Source of the DNA: Chrysopilus asiliformis
Taxonomy: Eukaryota > Arthropoda > Insecta > Diptera > Rhagionidae
Direction of reading: 5' to 3'
Length of the DNA: 64,000 bases
Assembly (NCBI GenBank): GCA_964034945.1
Contig: OZ035960.1
Location: 83,576,148 to 83,640,147 of the forward strand
In this document: piece after piece, positions 32,846-44,659 of the stretch
Layout: each line of letters begins with the position of its first letter
Position numbering within the stretch: position 1 is the stretch's first letter
Made by a program: the position numbers and the translations under genes
Notes under the pieces: generated by a model
Seen by the model: only the letters and a program-made list of their open reading frames with translations
Databases searched by the model: none
Told to the model about the DNA's origin: nothing

Positions 32846-33229
32846 GCGCGGATTGCGGGCGCACGGATTGAGCTACAGACTTGAAATTTTGCGCAGATTC
32901 GTTTTTCGTAAAATGTGAGGCTAAGTTCGTTAATGGGCAAAAATGGACCATTAGGGGGGGTACCCCCCATACGAACGAAAACGTTTTTTGCGAATATCTC
33001 AAAAACGGTGCATCTTATCAAAAAAGTCCAAGAACAAAAGTTATTTAGGATATAATTCTACATAAAACTCCCATACATCAAAATCCGATTGGAATAAATT
33101 TTAAAAAATCTTATTGGAAAGTTTGACTTCAAAGTGGAATTTTTGTATAACTGTTCGCTGTTCACTTAAATCACCATACGGGTTTTCAATAATTGCCAGA
33201 TTGGCAATTATAGCTTTTGTTATGTTTTT
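32667..33229 (-). mobile_element. Family A element, most complete compact copy
   Basis: 563 bp from TATACCCGTATGGTGAAACC to 'GCAATTATAGCTTTTGTTAT' on the plus strand. Core is about 40 bp of CGTC/TGTC at 32800-32840. Retains the hairpin ATTGCCAGATTGGCAAT near one end and the inverted CCGTATGGTG/CACCATACGG pair. It serves as the reference for recognising the giant copy at 21584-29763. No coding capacity. Confidence 0.85.
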
Positions 33230-33261
33230 AACTTGAAAGTATATTTCTTTTTGCCATTAAG

Positions 33262-33384
33262 GCCCGTTTGCGCGTATTATTTTTAAAAAAATAAGTTGTG
33301 GTTAGCCTACTTAAACCGTAGAAATTCTTCGACTTAAATTTTTCAAGTTGTAAAGTTGCTAAGATTTGTTGGTGCAAACGGCAC
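33262..33384. mobile_element. 123-bp MITE with GCCCGTTTGCGC-type ends
   Basis: Left GCCCGTTTGCGC and inverted right GTGCCGTTTGCACC, flanked by TAAG on both sides (33258-33261 and 33385-33388). The ends are imperfect and the class is unassigned. Confidence 0.5.
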
Positions 33385-33388
33385 TAAG

Positions 33389-34632
33389 ACTGTTTTATTA
33401 AACAAGATGTCCACCATAAAAAAAGTATCCAGTAATTCGAAAATCTCTTTTGCTCAGAGCGCTCGTTTCTTCCATTATTTAGGCCAATTGATTCAAAATC
33501 ACCCAATTTCAAAAAGTGTATGACTTTCGTCCTGCCATCATGGCTCAACTCCAACAGCGATTACCAACTACCCGTTGTTCAACGTTGTTCAAATCAAAGG
33601 AAACTAAATAGTAAAATAGCTGACTTTGACATTTTATTGAATTTGCGAAATATAATATGTAAGAAAATGTAGACAAAAAAGTAGTAAAATGTAGTCAAAT
33701 ATACCAAAATGAAGCAATATGTTTCAAAAAGTTGTAAAATGTCGTAATTTAATTTTCTAAACGTTAAAAATGTCACAATTTGCAATATAACGTGAATAAT
33801 TACCTTTTGGCACATTGTTACCTATTCCTGCTCAGGAGTGCTCAGGAAATGTTATTTCAGCAAAATTAAGAGGTCGAAATTTTTCATGAAAACAATTCTT
33901 TATTATACTTCGTATAAGAAAGTAAAAAATGGAAGAAAAGTGAGATACGGAAACTCTGGCGGCTATTCCATAAAAAAATTCTTTAATTATGCATGGAAAC
34001 TGTTTAAATTAGGGCCTGCATGAGGAAATGACTAAAGTGCAAAAGGGAAAAAGTTTTTATACAGCAGTTTCTGTCTTACTTTACTTTCGATAAGTTTCCT
34101 CAAAATAAGAACTCCATGTTTTCTTATCGCAAAAGAAAAACTTTCTGTAAGTGCTATTAATCAGTTGCACATTTTGACTGTTCCTTCGTTAAAAATGTGT
34201 GTGCATATATTTATAATGTGTGTATGTGATCAATACAGGGTGCAGCGGAAATAGGTGCTAGTCCTGTGGAGTAGAAATATTTGACAAATCATGTAAAAAA
34301 TATAATTCCTTACATGCTTAAAATTTTTATCTATAGCGACAGAGGATTTTATGACTAATATCAAATTTTAAGTTCTATCTCTTAAAAACTTGTGCAAGTC
34401 AAACAGCGGCCGAAAAATTAGCGAATTCTATGAGTCAGCACCTTGATGTTCTCGGAATAGTAGTAGTTGGTGCCCCAAAATATAAGTAGATTCAAAAATA
34501 TAGTAGTTTATATCAAATCTAATATCCTATGTAACCATAAATTTTCGGATTTTTTCTAAACAAGTCATTGGTAAAAAAAATTTCGCTTGCAGCGCATTAT
34601 TCTTTTGTTGGTTTTTAAATCTTATTTAACTA
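33389..34632. other. Non-coding DNA with family D fragment
   Basis: 33815-33950 is a minus-strand family D fragment (TTCATGAAAACAATTCTTTA, then 'ATAAGAAAGTAAAAAATGG'). Near 34236 CAGGGTGCAGCGGAAATAGG resembles the end of a Tc1-like element with no partner end found. Nothing else recognised. Confidence 0.45.
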
Positions 34633-36623
34633 CTAGCTTGAAAGAACCCGGCGTTGCCCGGGTAGTAATAAATTTTTGAATATGAAAAAATCCTTTTTTT
34701 TCAAAAGTATTTTGATGTATAGAAAAAATTATGCAGTAATTATATTTCAAACAATTTTTTGTTCATAATTTTTTTGGTTTAAGGCACTGTTTTCAAGAAA
34801 ATTGCAAATATTTTTTCCATCTGCTTGGGAGAAAGGGAATAGAGCGAATTCCCTTATTGCCAGACACTTAAGATTTTTGCATTTATGTTGTAACATATGT
34901 TGAACAACCATAAAATAGTTTCAGAGATAGCTGAGAAGGGGATTGGTCGAAAATTTACCTTGACAGATAACCTATCCAACACTAAAAATTGTATAAAAAT
35001 CCGTTCTGTAGTTTAGTAGATAGCAGGAGAGGGGGCTCGCACCATGTAGAGCGGAGTAGTTTGAGTGGATGAAAATTTCTTTTATGATTGACCTGCCCAA
35101 CACTGAAAACCGTATTCAAATCCCTTCAGTGGTTCAGAAGATAACAGGCGAGGGGGTGAAAGGGGAGCCGATACCGCGACCACACCTAACTATAAACCGT
35201 GGTCATGATACATAGTCTATGTTGGTGCAGTGGTTCTTGAGTTTATACGTTACTCCATCTCACAAATCAAAAAAATTTATAACTATCTCACAAATCAAAA
35301 AAAACGTTTCCGCACCCCAATAAGTTTGTTGCTGCATTCCAGATTGGGGACCTCCACACTATATGAGAATCATATTGAAGTATATTAGATTTAGTTGTAA
35401 CGTATCAAACCAATCGCTGGACAAAAAATGAACTACACCAGGGTGTTTGGAATGACAAAAGATTTTAATTTTGGCATGCCCGACCGTCTGTCTGCCCGTC
35501 TGTCGCTCTGTCGTCTGTCCGTCTATATATCCGTGAATATCATAACTTTCGGAAGGATTGAGCTAGAGATTTGAAATATTTTCAGTTGCGTTTCTCGTAA
35601 ATGGCAATGCTAAGGTCTTGAACTGGCAAAATCGGACCATTCCCTTCTCCATATAAATGAAACTTTTTTCGCAATTTTCTCGAAAACGGTGAATCGCATT
35701 GAAAAATTTATAAAGCTAAAATGTTTTTGAATATGATTTTATACAACTTATCTATCCAGTTGGACCACTCCTACCTCCCTCTCCCATACAAATAGATTTT
35801 TTTAAATAAACGAATTGGTCGGTGACAAAATACATTATTTAAATTCGTTCTCTATAAAATGAATAATTTAAATTATCAAATTGCACAAAAGCAGTGGATG
35901 AATAATGGAAATTTGTGTTGATGCAAGTCCAGATTCGATGTGCCGCTAACCTCACTTTTGGAAATCACTATGTTCTGGAAAAAATCACAAAATTCAACAC
36001 CAATCCATTTACGTTCACGTGGTCACTGAGTAAATTCCTTGATTCACTTCGTTGTACACAAAATAAAATACTTTCGACGATTTAAAAGTGGGAAAAACAG
36101 CGATAATTTGCGCACTATATCGATAAACAACCGCTTCGCATCGATCATCAATGAGGAAAGAGCGAATATATTTCTCAGTTGTCAAACGCGAGTCTGAGAG
36201 CGTAACGCCATCTGTTGGCGATAAAATTATTGTGAGGTACAAAATTTTCCGTTTTTCAATTCCAAATACAATATTTTCTCCTTCCATACCAAAATCCCAT
36301 ACAAAATGCATATTTCAATTTTTCCGATATTCCCGTTTTTCCCCAAAATTTTTCTCGACTTTTCCAACAAAACGAAAAAAGATTCGAGATTCTTGATTTG
36401 GAATTACTGAAAGTGCAAACCAGAAAACCGCTCCCCTGAAAGTATGCAATTTCGGTTTTCCAAGATTTTCCAACTTTTCCGGTAGAAATTTCCAATTTTC
36501 GGCTCCGTTGTGTTTTTATATGTTGCAATACGAATCCAACAAAAAAACCCCATGCAAATCGGATTATATTCAGCCGAGTTATGGATAGTCAAACGGACCA
36601 CGATTCATTTTTATATATAAAGA
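34633..36623 (-). mobile_element. Complete non-autonomous Helitron, 1,991 bp
   Basis: On the minus strand it begins TCTTTATATATAAAAATGAA after an A (36623) and ends with the stem-loop ACCCGG-GCAACG-CCGGGT, then TCTTTCAAG and CTAG before a T (34633). These are the textbook Helitron ends: TC start, 3' hairpin about ten bases before CTRR, A|T target. No RepHel coding. It contains a diverged family A2 copy at 35330-35850. Its termini differ from the RepHel-associated family at 8157, so a different autonomous partner is likely. Confidence 0.85.
35330..35850 (-). repeat. Family A2 element inside the Helitron
   Basis: Diverged relative of family A: CAGGGTGTTTGGAATGACAA, a GTCTGTC core at 35485-35525, then AAGGATTGAGCTAGAGATTTG and 'TCGTAAATGGCAATGCTAAG'. 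Shares the flank AACCAATCGCTGGACA-type sequence with the copy at 39771-41235. Carried as cargo or inserted before the Helitron's last move. Confidence 0.65.
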
Positions 36624-36960
36624 TTATATGGAGGGCATGCACATTTTAAAAGCATTGAGTAGGAATATGGTCCTTTGAGAAAAATGGATCTAAATTATCA
36701 TAATTTCTCCTACGGGGGGTTTTTTGTGTAATGGTAGTTCTTTTTAAGTTATAATTTGGTTCTTGAGGCGAAAATTTAAAAGATTAATCAGAATCATTCG
36801 TCCATTATCAAAGCAATAATTCATGTTTTGAATCAAAAAAGTGTAAGTTATGCAAATATATTTTATATTTATCCGAAATTAAATGTTCTGGAAGTGTTTC
36901 CCATAAAAAAGCTTTGTATTGCTTTTGACCATCTGTTCTGAGACCTATCCCTACAATATA
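36624..36960. other. Unannotated DNA
   Basis: No gene or terminus recognised; AT-rich with a G-run at 36714-36720. Confidence 0.5.
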
Positions 36961-37064
36961 CAGTGAAAGTTTCCTTTGCGGACACCTCAAATATACAGGC
37001 GGACAATTTCGTTAAACGGGCACTTTTCTATGACCAAATTCGTAGTTCTGGTAAACTTTCACTA
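36961..37064. mobile_element. 104-bp Tigger-like MITE, TA-flanked
   Basis: CAGTGAAAGTTTCC start and inverted right end TAGTGAAAGTTTACC, with TA on both sides. The inner GCGGACACC and GGCGGACAATTTCG phrases are typical of short Tigger derivatives. Confidence 0.65.
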
Positions 37065-37744
37065 TATATGTGATTAAAACTTTAAAATTGGTTTATATGA
37101 AACATAGTAGAGGCTTTTATCGGGGTCATTTTCCTTTTGTTGCAGTAAGGATATGTGATCGAAGAGAATTATCAAATCTACATATTGCAGAACAAATTCT
37201 GTGGAAAAGGAAAACTTCGAGTTTTACGATAAACTTATGTTACCTGCTATAACTGCGCATGTTACAAACCCGACTGAATGAAAAGAGGATAATGGAGGTT
37301 GTAGCAAGGTGTACCACATAATATTCAAAAGTTGCAAATAACTCCCCAGACGTAAAGTACGTTTTAGATGAAAACTTTAACTTTCATTTACTGAAGCTGT
37401 AGTGTAACAGCGGAAGATAGGCTGATGCCGCTATAATCATTAAAATTTTAATTTCCTCCGTCAGCAATAAATGGCTTTGTTATGATTAAGGCACAGCCAT
37501 AAAAAGCTTAGCTTCAAAAGCATTGTCTACAATCTTATGAGCACTTCTATGTACAAGTAAATGTATAGGCAATTTGTACATTGATCGCTATTTTCTCGAC
37601 TTTATATAGCGTCTTTATGAAATATTTCTGCTTTATGAATGAATGACTAGAAATTACTACAAGACAGCAATTTTATATTAATTTTGACAAAGTTTCTTTT
37701 TTATTGCAGTATTTACTACATAAAATTGAATTCCTGTATGCCTG
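37065..37744. other. Unannotated DNA
   Basis: No supported gene. A 60-codon frame at 37070-37252 shows no domain. Confidence 0.45.
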
Positions 37745-39150
37745 TATGCAGGAGCGTAGCTATAGATTTATCATGGGGGGGGAGGGTTTTGGGTAAGAGC
37801 CAAATCTGGTAAGTGTAAAACAGGGCAATCAAAATCAATTACCACCACAGGTCACATTGAGTTTTCTACACCAAACTGCGAGTCGCATTACAAAAAAATT
37901 ACGGTAGGAGTTCTTTAATATTAACATTGAAATTTTACTTAAAAATTTACATATTACCAATACCAAAACATAAGCAAATGATGCGCCGCAGGCAAAATTT
38001 TTGAAAAATCTACTCTGGACGCGAACTTTTTTTTGGACTACTAGCTATAGGCGAAATTTTTCACGTACCGGATCTAAATATATACTTTTTTTCACGAAAA
38101 TTTCACGATTTTTTTATTTTACGTACGTCCTTTTCCGTTCAGACTATTCTAAAATGCATGGCTAGGGGTAATACGGCTAATAATCGGTGATAGGCAAACG
38201 ATGTGTTCCTCATTAATTAAACTTGCGGTTCGCATCGCAAGGGAAAGCGGCGCGCGCGACAAAACCTGTATTTAGCGTCCCCCCTTTCTAAAAAAAATCA
38301 ATAAAACGAATTTTCGTTTACACTCTAATTGATTTCTATTGGATTTCACTACATTTAATGTAGGAAACTAAATGCCTACATTAAACGTAGTGATTTCACA
38401 CTGCAGTATGATTGGAAAATATAGCGTGAATTCACAAAAACCATTTAGAGTGTATGCTTGGAAATTTGGAAAGACCAATCAAAGAGACGACCAATCAAGA
38501 GACGGTTTGTCTAATTTTTTGTTTTTTTCTAATTATTAAAGATCTTCCATACTAGCGTGGGGTATCGGTCAGGATCAGCAAGGTACTCAAATCACAAGAC
38601 ATCAAAACAATTCACATATCACCTACAAAAATCAAAGGGTACCTTTTAGATCTCCCAAAGATTGTATACACTTGGAAAATTCCGGTGTCTATGAAGTACC
38701 TTGCAGTTGTGTTAGTTCCTACATTTAAGCGCGTGCCCAGTTTTTTTTTAAATTTGGGGCAATATAATCCTGCTAGAGCCGGGGAACATTAAAAAAAATT
38801 TCCCGGGCGCCTTAAATAAAGGACAATGTCTGGATAAAAACGGGAAAACAAATAAAGTACAAAACTAAATTTAGTCGTTGCTATCGCTGTGCTAGCCTGT
38901 TCACAATCTCTTCTGGTTTTAGACAATCTTGTCCCATGGTATTTCTGAGATTAGTATACGATGTTGTTCAAAAAATGGACAATTTACCGCCGATGGCTTC
39001 TTACTTTCACCAAATTTCGTATCCGTTTCGTACAAACCATCCAGATTTTCGTTTTCCTGGTACATCTGTTGAATCTCTTTCAACTATTCCTTGGCTTCGC
39101 TTTTTTTTTTAATTTTTGAAGCCCTCAACCCCTTCGCCACCCACCCACCA
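37745..39150 (+). mobile_element. Family E hAT-like repeat, copy 2
   Basis: Starts CAGGAGCGTAGCTATAGATT, then a G-run, and is colinear with 19361-21000 through TTACAAAAAAATTACGGTAG, GCGCCTTAAATAAAGGACAA and 'CTTCGCTTTTTTTTTT'. The GCGTAGCTA start followed by a G-run resembles hAT-type termini; no duplication was found. Interrupted by a small MITE at 38321. Confidence 0.5.
38321..38452. mobile_element. 132-bp MITE, CACTCTAATTG ends, TA-flanked
   Basis: CACTCTAATTGATTTCTAT and inverted CACTCTAAATGGTTTTTGT are flanked by TA (38319-38320, 38453-38454). Inside is the palindrome-like CACTACATTTAATG / CATTAAACGTAGTG. Absent from family E copy 1. Confidence 0.7.
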
Positions 39151-39770
39151 AAAATGTAGAGAACTTTATTGTCTTTATTTTCGATTTAATTAATTGTTTG
39201 CTTAATTTGTAAATTTTTAAATCGTTTTTTATTTGAACCACACAACCCCCGCCCCCGTATCTATACCCCTACCCGTATGTATGTATGCCACCCCTCAACC
39301 GATTTTGATACGGTCTTTTGGTAAATGTAAATGTAATGTATTTTTTTTTTGTAAAAATAGATCGTAAAAGAAGGTTTCACTCAATTTTACCACACATTGT
39401 GCAAACCTCTCACTGCTATATGCTCAACTACAAAATGGGTATTAATACGGTTTTCACAGTTAGATAAATTAAATCGCACGCTGTGATTCAGGTCCACTCA
39501 ACTTGCTTTACGAAATGAGTAGTGATAGTTGCTGCTTGATGTTAACGACATCATCGGCCTAGATTCCTATCACGGCCTCTGCTGTTGATGGGTTACAACG
39601 TAAAAACCTTACAAATGTTGTAATTTATCCATGGTTCGCAATCCATATAAAAACTGTAGGTGCGAAGCAGGGAAGGAATTGTTATGAAACCTCAATTGAG
39701 GAGGCCCAGGCTCTTCAAGAGCTGTAGCGCCGAGGCTGATGAATCGTCAAAATACTATATATGAAGCCAG
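39151..39770. other. Unannotated DNA
   Basis: No gene. Contains C-rich tracts (39245-39300) and no recognised terminus. Confidence 0.45.
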
Positions 39771-39985
39771 AAATATTTTTTATTTAAAACACCCCATTTG
39801 TGTGGAAGAGGGGGAGGGATTGGTATGATTGGATTTTGATGTGTGTAAACTCCTATTCTAAACACGTTTTCGAGAGAAGTGTATGAAACAGTTTCATTTG
39901 TATAGGGGGGAAGAAGAAATGGTCCAATTTTGCCTGTTCAAAAACTTCGCCTTGCTACTTACGAGAAACACTTCAACATCTAGAG

Positions 39986-41037
39986 CAGGCCTGGGCACCA
40001 TGTATGTAGTGATTTACTATTGCTCGATGAAATTTTATGTTTCTTCATATACTATAACACGAAATGAGAAAACGCATCTTTTTCATTTTTTACGCTCTTT
40101 CGCTTTTGATGGAGACGTTTAGGAACAGTGGACTACACAATTTATCATGATGCGATTACAAAAAAATAATAAGTTCCGTTGTGCAAAAAAACTTGTGGGG
40201 ACGAATTTCCGGTTCTGTGCTTCGAAAAAACATGCGCTAAATTGCATTATGTTACCTGATAGGACAGCTGTTGTAATGACGTTCTAGATTGAATTTTTTA
40301 TTCGACATGTAACTGCAAACTAGAATTGACGGTTATCATTAGGTATTTGTGGTTATTAAATATTTGTTTTCCCAATCACACGACATAGTATTTGAATTTG
40401 AATATGAGCGCTTCATAATGGAAAATGAAAACTAAAAAAATCGAATTTCTGAAAAAATTTCGTACGTCAGTGTATTTTGGGAAGCAATTAGGGTTTTTGG
40501 GGAGCAAATGTATACATCCGCACGCATCAACCATAGAAATTATACTGAATGACTGTCGTAGGCTCCCTCCACGGCATAGAGACAACCAAGGTATGCCATG
40601 AACTCAAATATGACTTTTTGTTGCAACGTCACTTGTGCCGATTAGTTCGTAAAGTTCAGAAGGAATTTTGTTTTGTGGATGGTTATTTAAATTTTTATGC
40701 GATCTAAATAAGATATTTGTAAATTAGTGGACTGATTGCATTAAATAGTGATCAATAAATATAAAAATCAATTAAAAAAAGTCGGCACAAATGACGTCAC
40801 ACCTGACTATCAAAAGTTCATGGCATACCTTGGTTGTCTGTATGCCGTGGGCTCGCTCCATCGATTGTTAGTCAATCGTTTGATTTCGGCTGCCGAAGAG
40901 GCCGTCGTCTACCAACACGTATCATTGCGTTGGAGAGTCGAGTAAAAATGTTCATACATTGATTGTATTCTCGTAAAATTTGAATAAAAATGTTATCGTT
41001 GTGAGGAGCCAGACGAGCCAAGGAGTGCCCAGGCCTG
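39986..41037. mobile_element. Non-autonomous hAT with central hairpin
   Basis: Ends CAGGCCTGGGCACCATG and inverted CAGGCCTGGGCACTCCTTGG. Flanks ATCTAGAG and ATCTATAG form an 8-bp duplication with one mismatch. It is 1,052 bp with no transposase. The interior holds a long inverted repeat (40551-40870). Confidence 0.85.
40551..40870. repeat. Long inverted repeat inside hAT
   Basis: Left arm (about 40555-40645) contains CACGGCATAGAGACAACCAA, GGTATGCCATGAACT and CACTTGTGCCGA. The right arm (about 40775-40865) carries the same order inverted: GTCGGCACAAATGACGTCA, AGTTCATGGCATACCTTGG and TTGTCTGTATGCCGTGG. Arms are about 90 bp, around 80% alike, with a 130-bp AT-rich loop. A transcript would form a hairpin. 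Confidence 0.75.
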
Positions 41038-41386
41038 ATCTATAGTCTAGATCAATCCCTCCGGAAGTTATGGTGTTCACGGACAGACAGACGAATGGAC
41101 ATGCGGAAATCCAAATCTTTTGTCATTCCAAAGATCCTGATGTGGTTCATTCTTGTGTCCGACGATTGGTTCGATGCGTTATTAACGGCACACTCAATGT
41201 AATTTACTTATGGTTCTCATATAGAGTATAAAAACTGTCGAGGAAATGAAGTGTAAAGACTTAAAATTGGCGCCGTTCTCTTTTCACATAACTGAGAAAA
41301 CTAAACTAGGAAAATTGAACTATTTATTCCCCTTTCCCAAACAAATGAAAAAGTGGTTTCCGATTGCCTTAAAAATATATATAGGA

Positions 41387-42079
41387 CTAGCAGACCATTC
41401 GTTGCCAGCTTAAAGTTGTTTGTATAAATTTTAGAATGCCAAAACACCATAAATAACTTTCAAACTTTTAGGAAATCCAAATTCGTGATAAGTAACCTTG
41501 AAAATCTCACAAAGGCAGTTTTTTGGAAAAAGGGCATTTGCGATATCCTTACAGGACCTTCCGTTTAGAATTTTAAAAATCTGACACCGGATTCGCGATC
41601 AGCGACTCTGGAAACCCCCTCATGCCGATTTTTCCCAGAAGAACGGGAAAGAGGATATTTGCGTTATCTACAGGACCTTCTGTTTCAAATTTTGAAAATC
41701 TAACATAGCTAAAAACCTGCTCCTGGCAAAGCAGATCATTTTGCACAAAACCGCGTAAAAATCGGTCCAGTAGTTTTTGAGTTTTGTAATCTTAAACAGA
41801 CATACAATCAGACCAACGAACATCCATTTTTATATATCGTCGGCTAAAAGTGAAATTGTGCTAAGTCCATTATACCAAATTTGCCAGAAGAGCGATAAAA
41901 ACGTTGGTAAAACATTTTAATTTTCATTTAAAGAAAACAGAGTCTCATTTAAAGAAAACCGAGCCCAATTTAATTCTCATTTAAAGAAAACTGAGCCCAA
42001 TTTAATTCTCATTTAAAGAAAAGGAAAATTATACCAAATGGACTTAGCACAGTTTCACTCTTAGCCGACGATATATAGA
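41387..42079 (-). mobile_element. Helitron (8157 family) with MITE in its 5' end
   Basis: Minus-strand 3' end GAATGGTCTGCTAG before T at 41386. The body carries GGAAGGTCCTGTAAGGATAT and CTCAAAAACTACTGGACCG. The 5' end TCTATATA (42079 downward) is separated from its continuation TATATAAAAATGGATG by a 235-bp inverted-repeat element. Without it, the copy matches 8157-8483 but keeps two GTCGCTGATC-type units. Confidence 0.75.
41837..42071. mobile_element. MITE with TCGTCGGCTAA ends
   Basis: Left TCGTCGGCTAAAAGTGAAAT and inverted right TCGTCGGCTAAGAGTGAAAC share about 45 bp of inverted sequence including GTGCTAAGTCCATT. It sits inside the TATATA of the Helitron 5' end, so TA or TATA is duplicated. 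Three internal copies of TCTCATTTAAAGAAAA lie at 41940-42020. Confidence 0.8.
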
Positions 42080-43227
42080 TTTTGCGTAATTTTTCTATGC
42101 ATACATATGTTATTGATTATTAAGTTTTTGATTATTGCCCGAGCAACCCGGCGTTAGTTTGAATAAATAAAATACATAAATTGGTGTGAATTCAATTTCG
42201 GCTCATAGGTTTGGTAAGGTCTGGTATCTACTTATATTAAAGGAATATTTTTTTTCAGAACAAAATTCCAAACGCTTTTTTTTAGTTATTTGATGCCAGT
42301 AATTATGGAAAAAATATTTATAGATGCTCACAGTGAAAATGTTCTTGATTTTTAAATGCGAAATTGTTTTGTTTCTCCGATTAGTACAAAAACATTAAAA
42401 AATATTAACTAATCTGAAAAACAACAAGCTTTTTAGATTGAATATTGCGTGTTTATGAATTAACTCAATCCATGCTCATATTGTAATTTTTGTCTTGTAA
42501 GGTCACATTCACTAGTCTTCTTTATTGAAAAATAAACATGTGAAAAGCAGATATAAGGCACAAGAACTGGTCATTGGTACAGTCGAAAATCTCATCCAAT
42601 CAGATTTTGATGCACATGGCAGATGTTCTCAGACCTGGCCACTTGATACGAGTAATGGAATAAAGCAGGGATTTTGCTTTGAAGTATTGTCTGCAGGTAT
42701 TTTTTCCTTAGGGCACATTTTGTTAGGTTTTTATTTTCTGATTTGGTTTACATTTTTTAACCTTGGAATACGTACCTGTGAGAGCATCAGATTAAAAAAA
42801 AATTAGGTCTATATAATATTAAGAATTGTTTTCCGTACAAATAATATGATCAGATCACAAAGTAGATGTACTAATTATTTCTCCTTTTAGTTCTAGGGTA
42901 GTGTTAAGAAAAATAAGAATTCAAACGAAGCTAATAATTTTTAATATCGAAATTTTTCATTATCCAAAGTAAAGAATATAACAAACTAGCCAAAAGAAAC
43001 ATACAAAACAAAAAAATTGCGATTTTAATAGGCTATCTTTCACACCGTTTCAACATTATGATACATGCTTAGCAGAGTACGGAGGAGATTAAAAAGTAAA
43101 TCAACCTTTTCAGTATTCTGATGGAAAGTTTCAAATTTCATTTTCTACCTTTTTTACATATAAGAAATGTAAAAAAATATTTGAAAAACCGAAATCATGA
43201 CAGAGCTCCGCACGCCCCAGAGACATA
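42080..43227. other. Unannotated DNA
   Basis: No supported gene. GCCCGAGCAACCCGGCG near 42138 resembles a decayed Helitron hairpin of the 34633 type. An open frame of 93 codons at 42525-42806 has no domain. Confidence 0.45.
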
Positions 43228-43386
43228 ACACATGGATCAATAAGTCCCGAGACTAACAATGAAAACAACATTTTTTTTGCAAAATTTTTTTTTATTCATC
43301 AATATAATCACCTTTTAGGGTGATACAATCGTCACGCCATGCGTATCCCAAAAAACTGACGCCATGACTTTGCCAGCTGACTGCTG
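43228..43386 (-). mobile_element. Mariner deletion derivative, 3' end only
   Basis: Reverse complement of the 3' end of the mariner at 50158-51062: TIR ACACATGGATCAATAAGTCC after TA (43226-43227), the codons for CITLKGDYIDE, and the same abrupt deletion junction into the VFWDTHGV block. Similarity stops at 43386 (GCTGACTGCTG). It carries the identical internal deletion, so it descends from the same deleted parent. Confidence 0.9.
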
Positions 43387-43956
43387 TTATACCCATCGAC
43401 TCAGATCGATGATTTCGCCACATGTCTGTATGTGTGCGTGTATTGAATCCGTGTAGTTATGCGTTTAATCGTATGTATGTAAGTAACAAAATTTGTAAGA
43501 TCGGCTTCTGCCAGTAAACCTTAAAAGATTTTCACGCGGTTTTTTGCATTTGAAACCTGTTATCGTTCCAGAGAACACTATGTAACACGGCTTTTTGGAA
43601 AAAACGGACCTTTTTCGAGTTTTTCCCATTTTAGGAAGAGGTTTATTTTTTGTAAAAGCTTTTCTACTTTAATTCTCGAGTTTCAAATGTTTTTTAATAA
43701 AACAATCAACATTATATCTACCTCTATTGCTCATATGAGGTTTGATTATGTAAGACCGTTAGGTTAATTAAGCTGTGTTTTCTTAAAACGCGACATCCCT
43801 ACTGCTGCAACGTAGCATTTTATAGTAACCAAACTCTCGCATTGTAATTATCTAAAATTAATAACTGGACAAATTCGGACAATGTGCTTACTCCAGAATG
43901 TTTTCGTTGCAATTTTTTTTAAAAACGGTTAATTTTTTCCAGAAAAATTATACAGT
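43387..43956. repeat. Family F repeat, copy 1
   Basis: ATGTCTGTATGTGTG, then ATTTGTAAGATCGGCTTCTG, CAGTAAACCTTAA and 'TTTTTGCATTTGAAA' are colinear with 51775-52080. Ends not defined; non-coding. A 5'-side break adjoins the mariner fragment at 43386. Confidence 0.5.
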
Positions 43957-44373
43957 GAAAAAAGTGTTTAGAATTAAAAGATTTTATTTTTTATTTTTTC
44001 GTAATTAATTTTTGCATGTCCGTCGGTCTGTCTGTCCGTCTGTCTGTCCGTCTGTCTGTCCGTCTGTCTGTCCGTCTGTCCGTCTGTCCGTCTGTCTGTC
44101 CGTCTGTGGCGCGGATTGCAGGCGCACGGATTGAGCTAGAGACTTGACGTTTTGCGCAGATCCGTTTTTCGTAAAATGCGAGGCTAAGTTCGTTAATGAG
44201 CAGAAATGGACCATTAGGGGGGGGGGGGGGGGGGGTACCCGTCATACGAACGAAAACATTTTTTGCGAATATCTCAAAAACAGTGCACCTTATCAAAAAA
44301 GTTCAAGAATAAAAGTTATTTGAGATATGATTCTACATAAAACTCCCGTACATCAAAATCCGATTGGAGTACA
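43957..44373 (-). mobile_element. Family A element, truncated copy
   Basis: Core GTCTGTCCGTC repeats at 44020-44105, then GGCGCGGATTGCAGGCGCAC, TTGAGCTAGAGACTTGA and CCATTAGGGG with an extended run of about 19 G at 44217-44235. The hairpin end is replaced at 44373 by Helitron-type sequence. Confidence 0.75.
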
Positions 44374-44659
44374 TTTTCGTTAATATCTCAACCCCAGCGC
44401 CACCTATCGGGTTTAAATTTTATCAACATTTTAATCTTTATTTAAGTGTTATATGTTGTGAATTTGCACAAAATCGGTCCATAAATACGAATTTCCGAAA
44501 TTCGAACTCGACCCCAGCGCCACCTACCGGGGTCTTTTGCAAACAAAAACCGATCGGAGCACCACTCGAATATATGGTATAAATATGAGGTGGATAGCTT
44601 CAGTGGTTCAGCCGTGATGATCAGACGAACATACGCACCAACGATTTTATATATTAAGA
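44374..44659 (-). mobile_element. Helitron 5'-end remnant
   Basis: Minus strand starts A|TCTTAATATATAAAATCG at 44659, a Helitron 5' end of the 34633 type. ACCCCAGCGCCACCTA occurs twice (near 44391 and 44511). No 3' hairpin is found before family A sequence begins. Confidence 0.55.

Larger units (their letters stand above)
39771..41235 (+). mobile_element. Family A2 element, interrupted by hAT
   Basis: The left part has ATGGTCCAATTTTGCC and CTTACGAGAAACACTTCAAC; the right part has TCCGGAAGTTATGGTGTTCA, a short ACAGACAGACGAATGGACAT core, and CCGACGATTGGTTCGATGCG. Joined, they mirror 35330-35850. A 1,052-bp hAT separates the halves. Confidence 0.65.

Noticed and set aside
42525..42806. 93-codon plus-strand frame
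   Set aside because: No domain, no splice or promoter context, Phe/Leu-rich; likely chance in AT-rich DNA.
44217..44235. Run of about 19 G as a G-quadruplex regulatory site
   Set aside because: It is an extension of the GGGGGGGTACCCCCC tract found in all family A copies; simple slippage explains it.
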